A stretch of 64,000 nt of DNA from contig JAHEWK010000008.1 of NCBI GenBank assembly GCA_020740775.1, positions 372,001-436,000 of the forward strand. Reading direction: 5' to 3'. Below, in pieces: positions 1 through 9,761 of the stretch. The notes under the pieces are model-generated. The model was not told the origin of the DNA. It made no database searches and worked only from the letters and a program-made list of their open reading frames with translations. The stretch's first letter is position 1; the number at the start of each line of letters is the position of its first letter. This DNA comes from Ilyonectria destructans. Its lineage: Eukaryota > Ascomycota > Sordariomycetes > Hypocreales > Nectriaceae. Position numbers and translations under genes: made by a program.

Positions 1-507
1 TTGATTTTATGTGATATGCAAAATGCAAGATGCAAGATGCAAGATGCGAGAACGTAGGGACATATGGATTTAGAAATTGAACGACACGGCAATATAAACT
101 CATTTACACAATATATTTAACAGTTATGGTCTTCTTTCTAAACGAGTGAATGAATGAGTAGCGCCGGCAAACGATGGCTCCACATCTCCGACGAGCTCCG
201 TCCGTACCCCGCGTCCGCGACGTCACCAGCGGGCACCATTGCCGGCCGATCATGGGCTGCGTCCGTTGCAACTCGATGGCAATAAGTGAAGTGCACGGTT
301 TGTGTAATATGAGTTCCAGAAAGAGTTGTACAAACATACAAATCTCGTGACAGTTGCCGTTGTGCACAAACATACTGTTGTTTTCCTGTCCCCACTTGGG
401 CGTCCATTCGTTGTCCAAACCTGGACTTTTCATCATCATCTCACTCACCTCCATCACCACCTCAACCACGAGAAGCCACACAAGCACACCAACAACATAT
501 AATCAAG
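1..507. other. Upstream region of the hydrolase-like gene, with a short heptamer repeat
   Basis: No coding exon is supported here. Bases 20-47 hold four tandem heptamers, one AAAATGC followed by three AAGATGC. The stretch just before the ATG at 508 is CT/CA-rich, as in many fungal 5' leaders. The left part may be the 3' end of a gene outside the window. Confidence 0.6.
20..47. repeat. AAGATGC heptamer tandem repeat, four copies
   Basis: Copies lie at 20-26 (AAAATGC variant), 27-33, 34-40 and 41-47. It looks like a small slippage-type repeat in non-coding DNA. Confidence 0.85.
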
Positions 508-1275
508 ATGCCTCCCCAGATCCCAACGGATGCCGATTTCGCCTCCCTCTCCGGCACGCTCTCCGTCGCCCTGCACATCCCCGACCCGCCAGAGTCCACC
601 ACCACTTTCCTCATCCTCTTCCACGGCCTCGGCGACTACGAGGCTCCCTTTGCCGGCTTCGCCCGCGACCTCGCCCTCCCCGGCGTCTTTGGCATCTCCG
701 TCCGCGGCACCTCTCCCCTCCCCGAGGCGCTGCTGCCGCCCGGTGGCAGTGGACAGCATCACCACTGGGGCGATGACCTCATCATTGATCATGCGACCGG
801 GGAGCTCGACGAGGACCCTGGGTTTGAGAAGGCTGAGCGACTTGTGATGGAGAAACTCATCAAGGAAGTGCTCATCACCAAGCTCGGCTGGGAGATGAGC
901 GACATCCTCTTCTTTGGCTTCGGCCAAGGCGGCTCTGTGGCCCTTGGCTTGGCCTCCAAGCTGAGCCAACAGGACCGCGTCGTCGACGTCACGGAAAGCG
1001 ACAAGCCCCAACCCGGCACTGCCTTCAAGGGCGTCATCTCCATCGGAGGCCCGCTGCCGCAGTCTATGGTTTCGACTGTCAGCGCACACGAAAAGAGCCG
1101 CACCAACATCCTAGTGTGCCAGCTGGAACCAGACGCTGTCGACAATGCGAAGAAGGAGTTTGCAGACGTCAAGGTCGTGCAGTGGAAGCGGCAGGGAGTC
1201 TCGATGCCACGGGACAAGGATGAAGTCTTGCCTCTGATGGAGTTCTTTGCGGGTAGACTCAAGAACGATTTTTAA
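508..1275 (+). CDS. Acyl-protein-thioesterase-like alpha/beta hydrolase, probable pseudoenzyme
   Basis: Single-exon gene of 255 residues. The N-terminal half carries the FHGLGD turn (residues 38-43) typical of the phospholipase/carboxylesterase (acyl-protein thioesterase) family. The nucleophile-elbow region follows in the expected place. In active members the elbow reads GFSQGG; here it reads GFGQGG (residues 137-142), so the catalytic serine is Gly139, encoded by an unambiguous GGC. The C-terminal GxGH-like histidine loop is also absent: the region reads RQGVSMPRDKDEV, and no convincing catalytic aspartate loop is seen. The fold is probably intact but classical esterase activity unlikely. 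The ATG at 508 is chosen because it opens the frame and follows a CT/CA-rich leader. The gene converges on the GCP5-like gene, with 141 bp between stop codons. A role in lipid or depalmitoylation pathways is only suggested by family. Confidence 0.85.
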   Translation: MPPQIPTDADFASLSGTLSVALHIPDPPESTTTFLILFHGLGDYEAPFAGFARDLALPGVFGISVRGTSPLPEALLPPGGSGQHHHWGDDLIIDHATGELDEDPGFEKAERLVMEKLIKEVLITKLGWEMSDILFFGFGQGGSVALGLASKLSQQDRVVDVTESDKPQPGTAFKGVISIGGPLPQSMVSTVSAHEKSRTNILVCQLEPDAVDNAKKEFADVKVVQWKRQGVSMPRDKDEVLPLMEFFAGRLKNDF

Positions 1276-1416
1276 GCGCCGCACTCAAGTCACGTAGAGA
1301 TTATGAGAAGCCTCCAGTCGGGACTGGATCACAGATGATAGGGACAGAAATACTTGGCCAAGCAGTGCTCGACAAGGGGTATCATTATTCATCGACTCGT
1401 CGCAATCCCACTCACG

Positions 1417-4136
1417 TCAATTCCGGCTACCTGTTTGCAGCGTCTCTGCCAGGATATCCCACTTCGCCGACTGTGCATCACTCGTCGCCCGTGCAACGCT
1501 ACGCAGCCCCTCGCAGATGAACCGCAGGTGCCTTTCAAAATCGCCCCTAATCTCTCTCAGCACTGTCACGTACGGCTTTCCCGGTTTGGCCTTGTGTGGC
1601 TTTCTCTCCTCGTCGCTCTCTTCATCGCTCTCCTCATCGCTATCGCGGACGTATCTCGGCGTCTTGGGCTTGGGTGTTCCCGGTGGACCAGGTGATGACA
1701 TGGCAGACAGACGCGAAAGTTCCCGCAACTCCTCTGCCTCTTTGTCGTGGGAGGCTTGGGCTTGCTCAAGCTTGATAGCCAGGTCAAGAATGTCGAGGAA
1801 GCATTCCCGAATAGGGGTCAATCTACTCCCTAGGCATGCCTCATCAATGACCCGTTTCATAAAGGTGGCATGAATAACAATCATGGCATCCACGTCGTGG
1901 GCGTCTTGTAATTCTTTTCTCATCTTGGAGCTATTCGGCGCGAGCACCAATGTCACCAGGTACGTCTGGAGACTAGTCGAGAACCACAGAAGTCTAGTTC
2001 GTATCGAATAATAAAGTGCTCTTTCGTCCCAGTTGTCATCGTCAGTCCAGTAGCTGTCAAGGATCTTTTGTTTCTGAAGCACGTAGAGAGCTCTCCTTAG
2101 TTGCAAGAGCAACGTAAAGATAGCTTGGTACTGAGAGATGCTGTTTTCAGACAAGATCATTTGGACCGGCCAGGATAGACGGTAGTTAACCATGATGGTG
2201 GGGATTGCTGTCCTGATGGAGTCGCGGGCCGCCAGAACTGGTACTCGCGAGCCTTCAGGGCCGACAGCAACAGATAATCGGGTTGATTCAATAAGTGATG
2301 CGAATGCCTCTTGCGCAGTGCTAGTTAGGCCGTATCGGTTGTTCCAGGTGGGGGCCAAGACATCCAACTTGGCAAACAAATTCCTTGAGAAGAACTCAGT
2401 TGCAGAGCCATCCGACATGAAGTAGAGATAACCCATGGCATCCAGAGCAGAACAGAGGCCGCAGTTTTCGAAGAGTGCGTTCCTGAGCGTTGTAGAAGTA
2501 GTGTTGTACTTGCTTTGGATCCATCGATCAAACGCAGCATCAAAGAGATCGCGGAAAGGGGCCAACTCAAACCCGACAGGGCAGATGGTCTCGTAGTCTA
2601 ATGGAGGCTCCTCTACGCTCCACTTGGACCTGACAGACCCAAAGCGGCCCAGTTTCTTCAGGACCACGATGTTTTTTCCGGTATTAAAGATCTTGCCTGC
2701 TGCTGGTTGGAGAAACTTAGGCGCATGTAACTTGCCGTCTGCAGTACGGCGAAGGCGATATTGGTCTTTCCAGATCTTACCGAGAGGGGCTTGGGTCGGA
2801 GACTCTGAGGCAAAAAAGATCTTGTCGCCCGGTAGCAGTTTACCTTCGTCCATCCACAAGCGGATCGGACGTAGATAGACATTGAAACACTCGACAAATA
2901 TTCGAGCAAGAAATTCGTAAACGACAAGCTTTCCAGCAAGCTGCGCCAAGCTAGCTTCTTCAAAGAGCAGCTCGAGGTAACGAAAGGCCCCAGACGCTGA
3001 CCCATCTTGCATCCGAGCAACAATTCCAGAGAGTGCATATAACGGGTTCAGGCCAGCGGTAAGCTCCGCCTTGATTCTCAGCAGGCTAACTACGACCTCG
3101 CCTTTAGGTACGACCAGCGGCGTCTGGATTTTGGTCACAATATTGTCGAAATCATGAAGACGAGAGGCGACGCTATCATGGAAGGCCTGGAGATGCGAGA
3201 CCCGCTGCGGTTGGGAAACGAACTTGCGCAAAATCGAAAGCTGACGTCCCGCTTCAGAAAAGTAGCTGATCAAGGCTTTATGGGTGTCCCATGCTGTGTG
3301 CGTCATCTGGAACGCAGGGTCGGGAGGTCCATCGGACCCGAAAAGAGTCGTGTCCAGCCCCTGAAGCATGAACAAGACCTCTCGAGCGATGTGAAACTCA
3401 GTGACGGGCACCTTGCGCGTGTGGCCTGAAGCATCCTTGGGGGGTTTTCCAGTCCGCCACTCTTGTGCCTTTCGAATAAGGTTGAGCTGGGGGATGTCCT
3501 CTGGGTGGATAATTAGGTCGTCTGCGGTCCTGCCAGCTGGAGCCTCAGAAGAAGCGGTGCTGGCAACAGACTCGCTCCCCGACTCTTCTGCGTATTCATC
3601 GTCGTCATCTGAGCTGTCGCTATACTTTGTAGTTTTCCAGATCGCACCGTCTTCGTCCCAGCCATCCTCTCGGGCGATGTCCTCCCAGCGAAGTTGCTCT
3701 TCGGCGTCCGAGCCCGTCCTTAGCAAGTCCAAGTCGCTGAGCCTCGAGTTGAAAGTGGGCTGGTTTGAGAGCTCCAGGAGCAGAAACAGTAGCTCGGGGT
3801 GCCATTTCGAGGGCGTCTGCTGGAGAAGCGTTCGTCGTTCGTGGAGGGCATCTGCGAGCTCCTCTCGCAGGTTGACCCGAAATCGCTCTTCCAGGCCGTC
3901 GAGGTTGTTCTCGACATCGAATTGGTTCGTGCGTAGGTAAGGGTTGGACTTTAGACTACGGAGAGCGGCCTCGCGGTGGGCGTTGAACTTGTTGGGCCGT
4001 GTCTGGAGTCGTAATATGTTAGTCCTCGTGGTAGTTGACAGATAGGGCGGGTAGCTCTGCGGACCTGGGCGGATGTGAGAGTCACAGCCTCGACCAGCTC
4101 CCCGGTGAGAGCACTTAGCTTCGCAGCAAAAGCCAT
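1417..4136 (-). CDS. Gamma-tubulin complex component, GCP5-like (Spc97/Spc98 family)
   Basis: Two exons, 4136-4065 and 4002-1417, give 885 residues. The intron (4064-4003, 62 nt) has donor GTCCGC, branch GACTAAC and acceptor CAG. It joins the 24-residue first exon to a second exon that reads TRPNKFNAHREA. The long frame continues upstream of any internal start, which is why the first ATG was placed at 4136. Family signs are the helical GRIP1 and GRIP2 regions, including a Leu-rich block ending near FVECFNVYLRP. There is an early EDIAREDGWDEDG segment followed by a Ser/Asp-rich acidic stretch (about residues 150-180), a layout like GCP5. A second acidic stretch near residues 815-840 precedes the C-terminal helices. 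GCP5 belongs to the peripheral gamma-tubulin ring subunits that act at the spindle pole body. Subtype could be wrong, since GCP4, GCP5 and GCP6 are hard to separate by eye. Confidence 0.9.
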
Positions 4137-4833
4137 GTTTGTATCATGAATTGTCCATCGTTCGCTCAGGCGGGCGCGGATATTATCGTCGTCATCGGTG
4201 GGTAGGTCGTGATAGTGGGGAAGTAGGATTTACGCGTTGGCGTTGGAGCACCCCTGGGTGCCAAAAATAGCTGACAGCGCCTTAAAAATGGGTTGAAACT
4301 CATGAAAGAAACGAGAAAGGCGGCTCACAAGCAAATATTATGTAATTTGTTCTGGCTTACTCAATAGATAGAGCCAATTTCTATGGATCTTAATATTTCA
4401 ATGGGCACTAACATCATACCATATAATTTGCTAGCATCTCTGATTGTCCTCGACTTCCACCAGTCCATCGGCATGGTCATGGTCGCATTCACATGTGGGC
4501 GCGCGTCGCGTCAACAAGATCCACCTAATAAATTAATTCCTACGGCCTGTGATTGGCCCCAGGGCGGTGACATCAGCTTCAATAAATCAACCCCTTTCAA
4601 CATCTTCAGCGTTGGCTCCAAGATAAGGTCCCGGTCACCAGTCCCTGGGGTTTTATTAAAACACCGCTGCGCGCGACGGCAAACAGAGACGCTCCCTGAC
4701 ATTCAAAGTCCCCGCCATTGCTCAGCAGTCGTTCTCGGATATCGTTCCATGGACACCTAGGGCCCTCGCCATCGCAATCTGGTTGGAGTTGCTTGCATCT
4801 ACATCGACGCTCGTCTCCCAACCCTCAGTCACG
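4137..4833. promoter_or_regulatory. Divergent intergenic region between GCP5-like and KTR genes
   Basis: About 700 bp lie between the two divergent start codons. The middle is AT-rich (around 4370-4440). No exon or RNA gene is seen, so it presumably holds both promoters. Confidence 0.6.
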
Positions 4834-6191
4834 ATGACTGTCGCACGGCCGGTCCGGGCACTAATATTCTCGGCCGTGGTGCTCTGGTGCTTCTTTCTAT
4901 ACCAGATCTTTTCACCGTCGTGGTCCCTCCGCGGGCCCGCCGATCGTTACGTCAACTTCGAGCGGGATCCCAATCTAGATCGTAAGTTATGGCTGAGCTT
5001 CCTCTTCTCCTTAGGTTTTCAGAACTAACTATTGTATTCCACAGCGACCGGAGAACCAGAAGGAACATTGGTCCGCACGAACGAGAACTACGCCCCCGAT
5101 GCCGAGAAGTCCGATCGGATCGATGCCACCCTACTAGCGCTCGTGAGGAACGAGGAGGTGGATGCCATGGTCATGTCGATGCGAGACCTCGAGAGGACTT
5201 GGAACAACAAGTTCAACTATCCGTGGACCTTCTTCAACGACGTACCCTTCACCGAGGAGTTCATCAAGAAGACAAGTGCCGCGACGAAGGCCAAGTGCAA
5301 CTATGGTACGACGCACCTCGCCCCCGTCGCCAGGCTTCGCTGACCGATTTATAAAGAACTGATCCCCGACGAGCATTGGGATACGCCCTCATGGATCGAC
5401 CACCAGCTCTACGAGGAGTCAACCAAGATCCTGGAGAAGAACGGCGTGCAGTACGCCAAGATGATCTCGTACCACAAGATGTGCCGTTGGAACAGCGGCC
5501 TCTTCTACAAGCACCCGGCCCTCAAAGACACCCGCTACTACTGGCGCGTAGAACCCAACGTCCACTTCTTCTGCGATGTCGACTACGACGTCTTCCGCTA
5601 CATGCACGACAACAACAAGACGTACGGCTTCACCATCAACCTGTACGACGACCCCAAGACGCTGCCCTCGCTGTGGCCCGAGACGGTCAAGTTCCTCGCC
5701 GATCACCCAGACTACCTCCACGACGACAACGCAATCAAGTGGGTGACGGACGACACCCGACGACCCGCTCACAACAAGGCCGCTCACGGTTTCTCTACGT
5801 GCCACTTCTGGAGCAACTTTGAGGTTGCCGACATGGAGTTTTGGCGCAGCAAGACGTACGAAGACTACTTCAATCACCTCGACCGCGCGGGCGGCTTCTT
5901 CTACGAGCGATGGGGAGATGCGCCCGTTCACAGCATTGCCTTGGGTCTGTTTGAAGACCGAAGCAAGATCCACTGGTTCGTAACGACGACTTTCCTATGC
6001 TTGACCAGCGCAGCACTGACACCCATGCCTCTAGGTTCCGTGATATCGGCTACCAACATATCCCTTTCTTCAACTGCCCCAACTCGCCCAAGTGCAGAGG
6101 CTGCGTCACTGGCCGTCTCACTGACGGTGAAGCCTTCCTTCACCGAGAAGACTGCCGTCCGAACTGGTTCGAGTTCGCTGGAATGGGCTAA
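4834..6191 (+). CDS. Golgi alpha-1,2-mannosyltransferase, KTR/KRE2 family (GT15)
   Basis: Four exons, 4834-4981, 5045-5305, 5357-5975 and 6035-6191, encode 394 residues in frame. Donors are GTAAGT, GTACGA and GTTCGT, and acceptors are CAG, AAG and TAG. The start at 4834 was chosen over an in-frame upstream ATG (4783) because it gives a short basic cytoplasmic tail, then a hydrophobic anchor (about residues 9-27) and a lumenal stem, the type II topology of the family. Catalytic-domain signatures include YAKMISYHKMCRW, WRVEPNVHFFCDVDYD and CHFWSNFEVADMEFWRS. In yeast Kre2 the glutamate of the last motif is the proposed nucleophile; here it is Glu292. Enzymes of this family transfer mannose from GDP-mannose to O- and N-linked glycans in the Golgi. 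Which paralogue this is cannot be told by eye. It is convergent with the WD40 gene. Confidence 0.93.
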
Positions 6192-6560
6192 ATACCCAAT
6201 TGGCGTACTCAGCGTGACGAGTCGTTTTACTCGAATGCCACATTTCAACCAGCTTCTCGAGGTCTATCCCTAGGAGCGCATAGGTTAGAAGTCGGCCATG
6301 TATTCATGTATTAGAGACGATGTTATACCAGGAAACGAACCATCGGAGTGTTCTGGATCCGGGAAGGTACATATTTATTTTCGGCGCTGGCGGAGCACAT
6401 TATACAAGATGTATGGATTATGATATAGATATAGTTCCTTGCAACCCGCGCTGGGAATGCGTGTGATGAATGATATTCAGAAGTATAGACAACGGCAGAC
6501 ACGAACGGTTACACGCGTAGTCGCGGAAAGATGCGACTGTAGGAGAGTCCCTCAAAGCAT
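6192..6560. other. 3' intergenic region between convergent genes
   Basis: About 370 bp between the stop codons of the mannosyltransferase and WD40 genes. It is AT-rich, as expected of 3' untranslated regions, and holds no further feature. Confidence 0.6.
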
Positions 6561-7839
6561 CTACAGCGCTCCAAATACCGTAACAACGCCAGATGTTCCA
6601 CCCACGCAAAACTGGTCGCCCCAACCGTCTTCCCTCCACGCCATACAGCTAATGACATTGCTTCTCGTCTTTTCCTTGCCATCTCTTCCAACAGCTTTCT
6701 TCTTGGGCTCAAAGCCTTGTGGTCCCCACGGAACCGTAACTTTAGCTACCAGTCTGCCCGTTAACAAGTCCCACGCCCAGATCCTGCCTTGACCATTGGG
6801 CGCGGGGTCACTGGTCATCTCGTCACCGGTAATGACGTACTTTTCCCTTCCTCCCAGGAGTGTCTGCACACGAAACTCCTCGTTCTTCCACTCGGGATGG
6901 GAGTACGCTCGCAGGCAAGCGCCGTTGTCGCGGTCCATCAAACGTAGCTTACTGTCGAGGCTGCCGACGAGCATCGCCCTCCCGTCGCGAGTGAGATTGA
7001 GGCTCGTGACGCTCGCACCGATGACGTCGGTGGTGCAGCGGCCCATGCGGATGTCGTAGCTGCGGACGCGGCCATCGACGCTTCCTACAATGACTTCCGG
7101 GCCGCGCACCGCGAGAGAGGTCACAGCATCACGCGCCTCGGTGAGGACCTGGATAGGCTTGTAACTAGTGCTCTTGGTGTCCCAGATTCGAACAGTAGTG
7201 TCGAAGCCGCCGCTAACGACTAGAGAGTCGCCGTCTCCCGCGAAACTGACACAGTTGACACGAGCCGAGTGGCTCTGGGCATTGCCACCGAAGCGGCGGA
7301 GGGTGACGGCAGTAGCGACGTCCCAGAGAAAGACGGTACGGTCTCCACCGCTAGAAACGAAGCGCTCGTTGTCGGCAGCGACAGCAAGGCTCAGAACCTC
7401 GTATCCATGAGCGGCGTAGGTCTGGATGAGACGGCCCTGGGGCACTGGGGGCTTCTGTTTTGGGTTATCGCCAGGGACGGCGGTGCTGGGAAAGGGGTTG
7501 TAGAGGCGGATTGATCGGTCCGCAGAGCCGGTGAGGATGTACGTCCCCGGTGAGGCTGAATATGCGACGGCATGGACCGGGCCTTTGATTCAAGCCGAGG
7601 TCAGCAGGAGAAACATGGGCAGAAGGAGAAAAGAGAAAAGGGAGCCACGGCGAAGGAGGATGAGTCACGGAGCGGCAGGCGCCACACCGGAAGCTGAAGG
7701 AGGCGGGGACGGGGACGGGACAACGGTCGTGAGCGTGGTGAAGCCGTATGTCCAACGACGATGAGACGAGGTGAACAAGGTGAGGAAACTGACCGGTAGC
7801 ACCCAGCAGGTGAGCGGATGGCTCATCGGGAAAACCCAT
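6561..7839 (-). CDS. WD40-repeat protein, WDR83/MORG1-like
   Basis: Two exons, 7839-7794 and 7582-6561, encode 355 residues. The intron (7793-7583, 211 nt) has donor GTCAGT and a CAAAG end, and it interrupts a Gly codon. The first exon gives MGFPDEPSAHLLGATG and leads into the first repeat (GPVHAVAYSA...GSADRSIRLYN). Further repeats show SGGDRTVFLWDV and SGGFDTTVRIWD, and degenerate blades follow to a final short blade ending FGAL, giving one seven-bladed propeller. The order and spacing resemble WDR83/MORG1, a scaffold linked in animals to ERK modules and the spliceosome. That role in fungi is inference. The C-terminal blade contains an extra basic loop (KKKAVGRDGKEKTR). Other single-propeller WD40 families cannot be fully excluded. 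Confidence 0.85.
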
Positions 7840-9761
7840 CTTGGGAGGCCGTCTTTTCCATTATCTCGCGGCCATTAATCCCAGGGGAGCGGGTATGCGT
7901 GGGCTGAAGGGACGAGATGCGATGATGCGATGCGATGCGACGGCACGATGACGAGTTGGCAGGTAGTTTATTCCTGGAGCGAGGTACAGTTGACAATTTG
8001 AGATTCTCCCACCACGTTGTAGAGGGTACGTACCTCGATGTACTCGGCGCCCCACAGCGTCCGTCTTGTCCCAACCAGGCTTAGCGCAGTTACCTTCTTT
8101 CGTCGTCCTCGTGCAACCCCATTCGCGCGACGTCGAGTTGCAGCAGCGGTGACATCTCAGTCGCATCACGCACTACGTACTGCAGTACACTGCGAAGTCT
8201 TTATGAAATTCATGGGCGCTGCAGGCCGAACGTGTTACGGTACTACAAAGTATGTCGATCAATTGCGTCTTTCCCTGTCGTCGAGGTGGAGCAATTGCTG
8301 CGGCGAGGTACAGGCCCTCCTCTGGGACTTGTCTGCGCCTCCAGCTACAGCGTGGCCCAAGCTATCGGATATCAAGGCCATCAACTCAACTGGGCTGCTC
8401 TTGAAAATGATTTCAAACCCACGAGGCCCCAAAGGCCGTCGACACCCTCATCTGATCTCATCTCATCTCTCCTTGTCCTCTCAAGGCCATTCGGGGTTTA
8501 AATCTCTAAACACCGCAACCAACACACTGAACCAACACACTGATGACCACCACCACCACCACCACCACAACTACAGCCACCGGACCACCCGCTTCCTGCA
8601 CACCCATCCATAGAACCAACACGCCTCCCGATGCATCCCCTCCAAATCCTTCACGCTCTCAATCCCAACCCCTTGAGACGCTCCTCTTGAGCTGGCCTTC
8701 GTTCTCCTCCCATGCGTCGCTCACCGACTCCTCTTCCGGAGCCATCACCTGCCCGTCCATATCCCATGACCTCGTCTTAATGTCGCCACAAGATCCCATC
8801 CTTCGGCAGGCGCAGAAGCTCCGGATACACCCTCCTTTGCTAGGCATAGCACAGGGCTCTAGTCCCCGGCTCGGCTGGCGATATTAGTCTCCAGGCACTT
8901 AGTCCGAATCAAGATCCACTTGCATAAGCCCCAGACGCGCCTACCAGCCGGCCCAGCTTACAGGCCGTGCCGTCCATGTTACACCCAGCCGATATGGAGG
9001 GGCACGCGCGCGTCTCGGAGAAGAGATGTTTCTTTGTGCCGGGGCGTGCGCGGGCGCTCCAGGGCGGCCGCCTCGATCGCGCCCTGTAGGAGGGTAGAGG
9101 TAGATGGGTGTACGATTTACCGTCGACGTGGCGACAGGGGGTGGTTGAATCGTCCGAGATGGTGTACTCAGGCACACACGTCCCAATAATAACACTGCTA
9201 TCAACCCTGCCTCCACCGTACCGCCGGGCGTCTCCGGGAGTTTGAATCCCTGTTGCTGCATGAAGATCAGTATACGTCCCTGGCGAATGCTTGTACTTCA
9301 TCTCGCAAGTCATGGGGGATGTCCGTCGTCGAATTCGAACCCGTTGCACGCCCTCGGATTGATTTGAACAATTCAATAACTAGCTGACATCGTCACACAT
9401 GACACTTCAGTTCGTCTCCAATATGACAACCGGGACTCCAGTTCTTATAGCCCTTGGGGCTAGAACCCCGCCCCTAATTCCCAGCAATGACCAACTCCGA
9501 TCTCCGTATGCAACATGCTAAGAGAATAATATACACTGTGTGAAAACGAAGAGATGGGAGGGAGGTGCTTCCCGTATTCTGAAAACCCAACTAGGCCACA
9601 CCATCCGGTGTCCGAGTGCCCGTCCCAATGCTAGCATCATGCAACGCCAAATAATGCAAAACAATAAAGCAAGATAAGAAATAACAAAAATGAAACGTTC
9701 AACTCGTGATTCAGGTGGTTCATGTAAACACCCGAGTGTATCAAATCCCCATCGTTTCCCT
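7840..9761. other. Gene-free interval with palindromes and an ACC-rich simple repeat
   Basis: The right side is the 3' region of the Zn2Cys6 gene and the left side the promoter region of the WD40 gene. It contains a GATGC-rich patch (about 7915-7945), the palindromes GGTACGTACC (8025-8034) and GTACTGCAGTAC (8177-8188), and an ACC-rich run near 8543-8570. A frame opening there (8543-8887) encodes a poly-Thr start and a low-complexity Ser/Pro-rich tail, and I do not accept it as a gene. Nothing else is supported. Confidence 0.55.

Noticed and set aside
8543..8887. 114-codon frame starting with poly-Thr
   Set aside because: It starts in an ACC simple repeat and has only low-complexity Ser/Pro sequence.
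9321..9350. Possible tRNA T-arm (GGGTTCGAATTC on the minus strand)
   Set aside because: The stem does not pair and no D-arm or anticodon arm can be placed.
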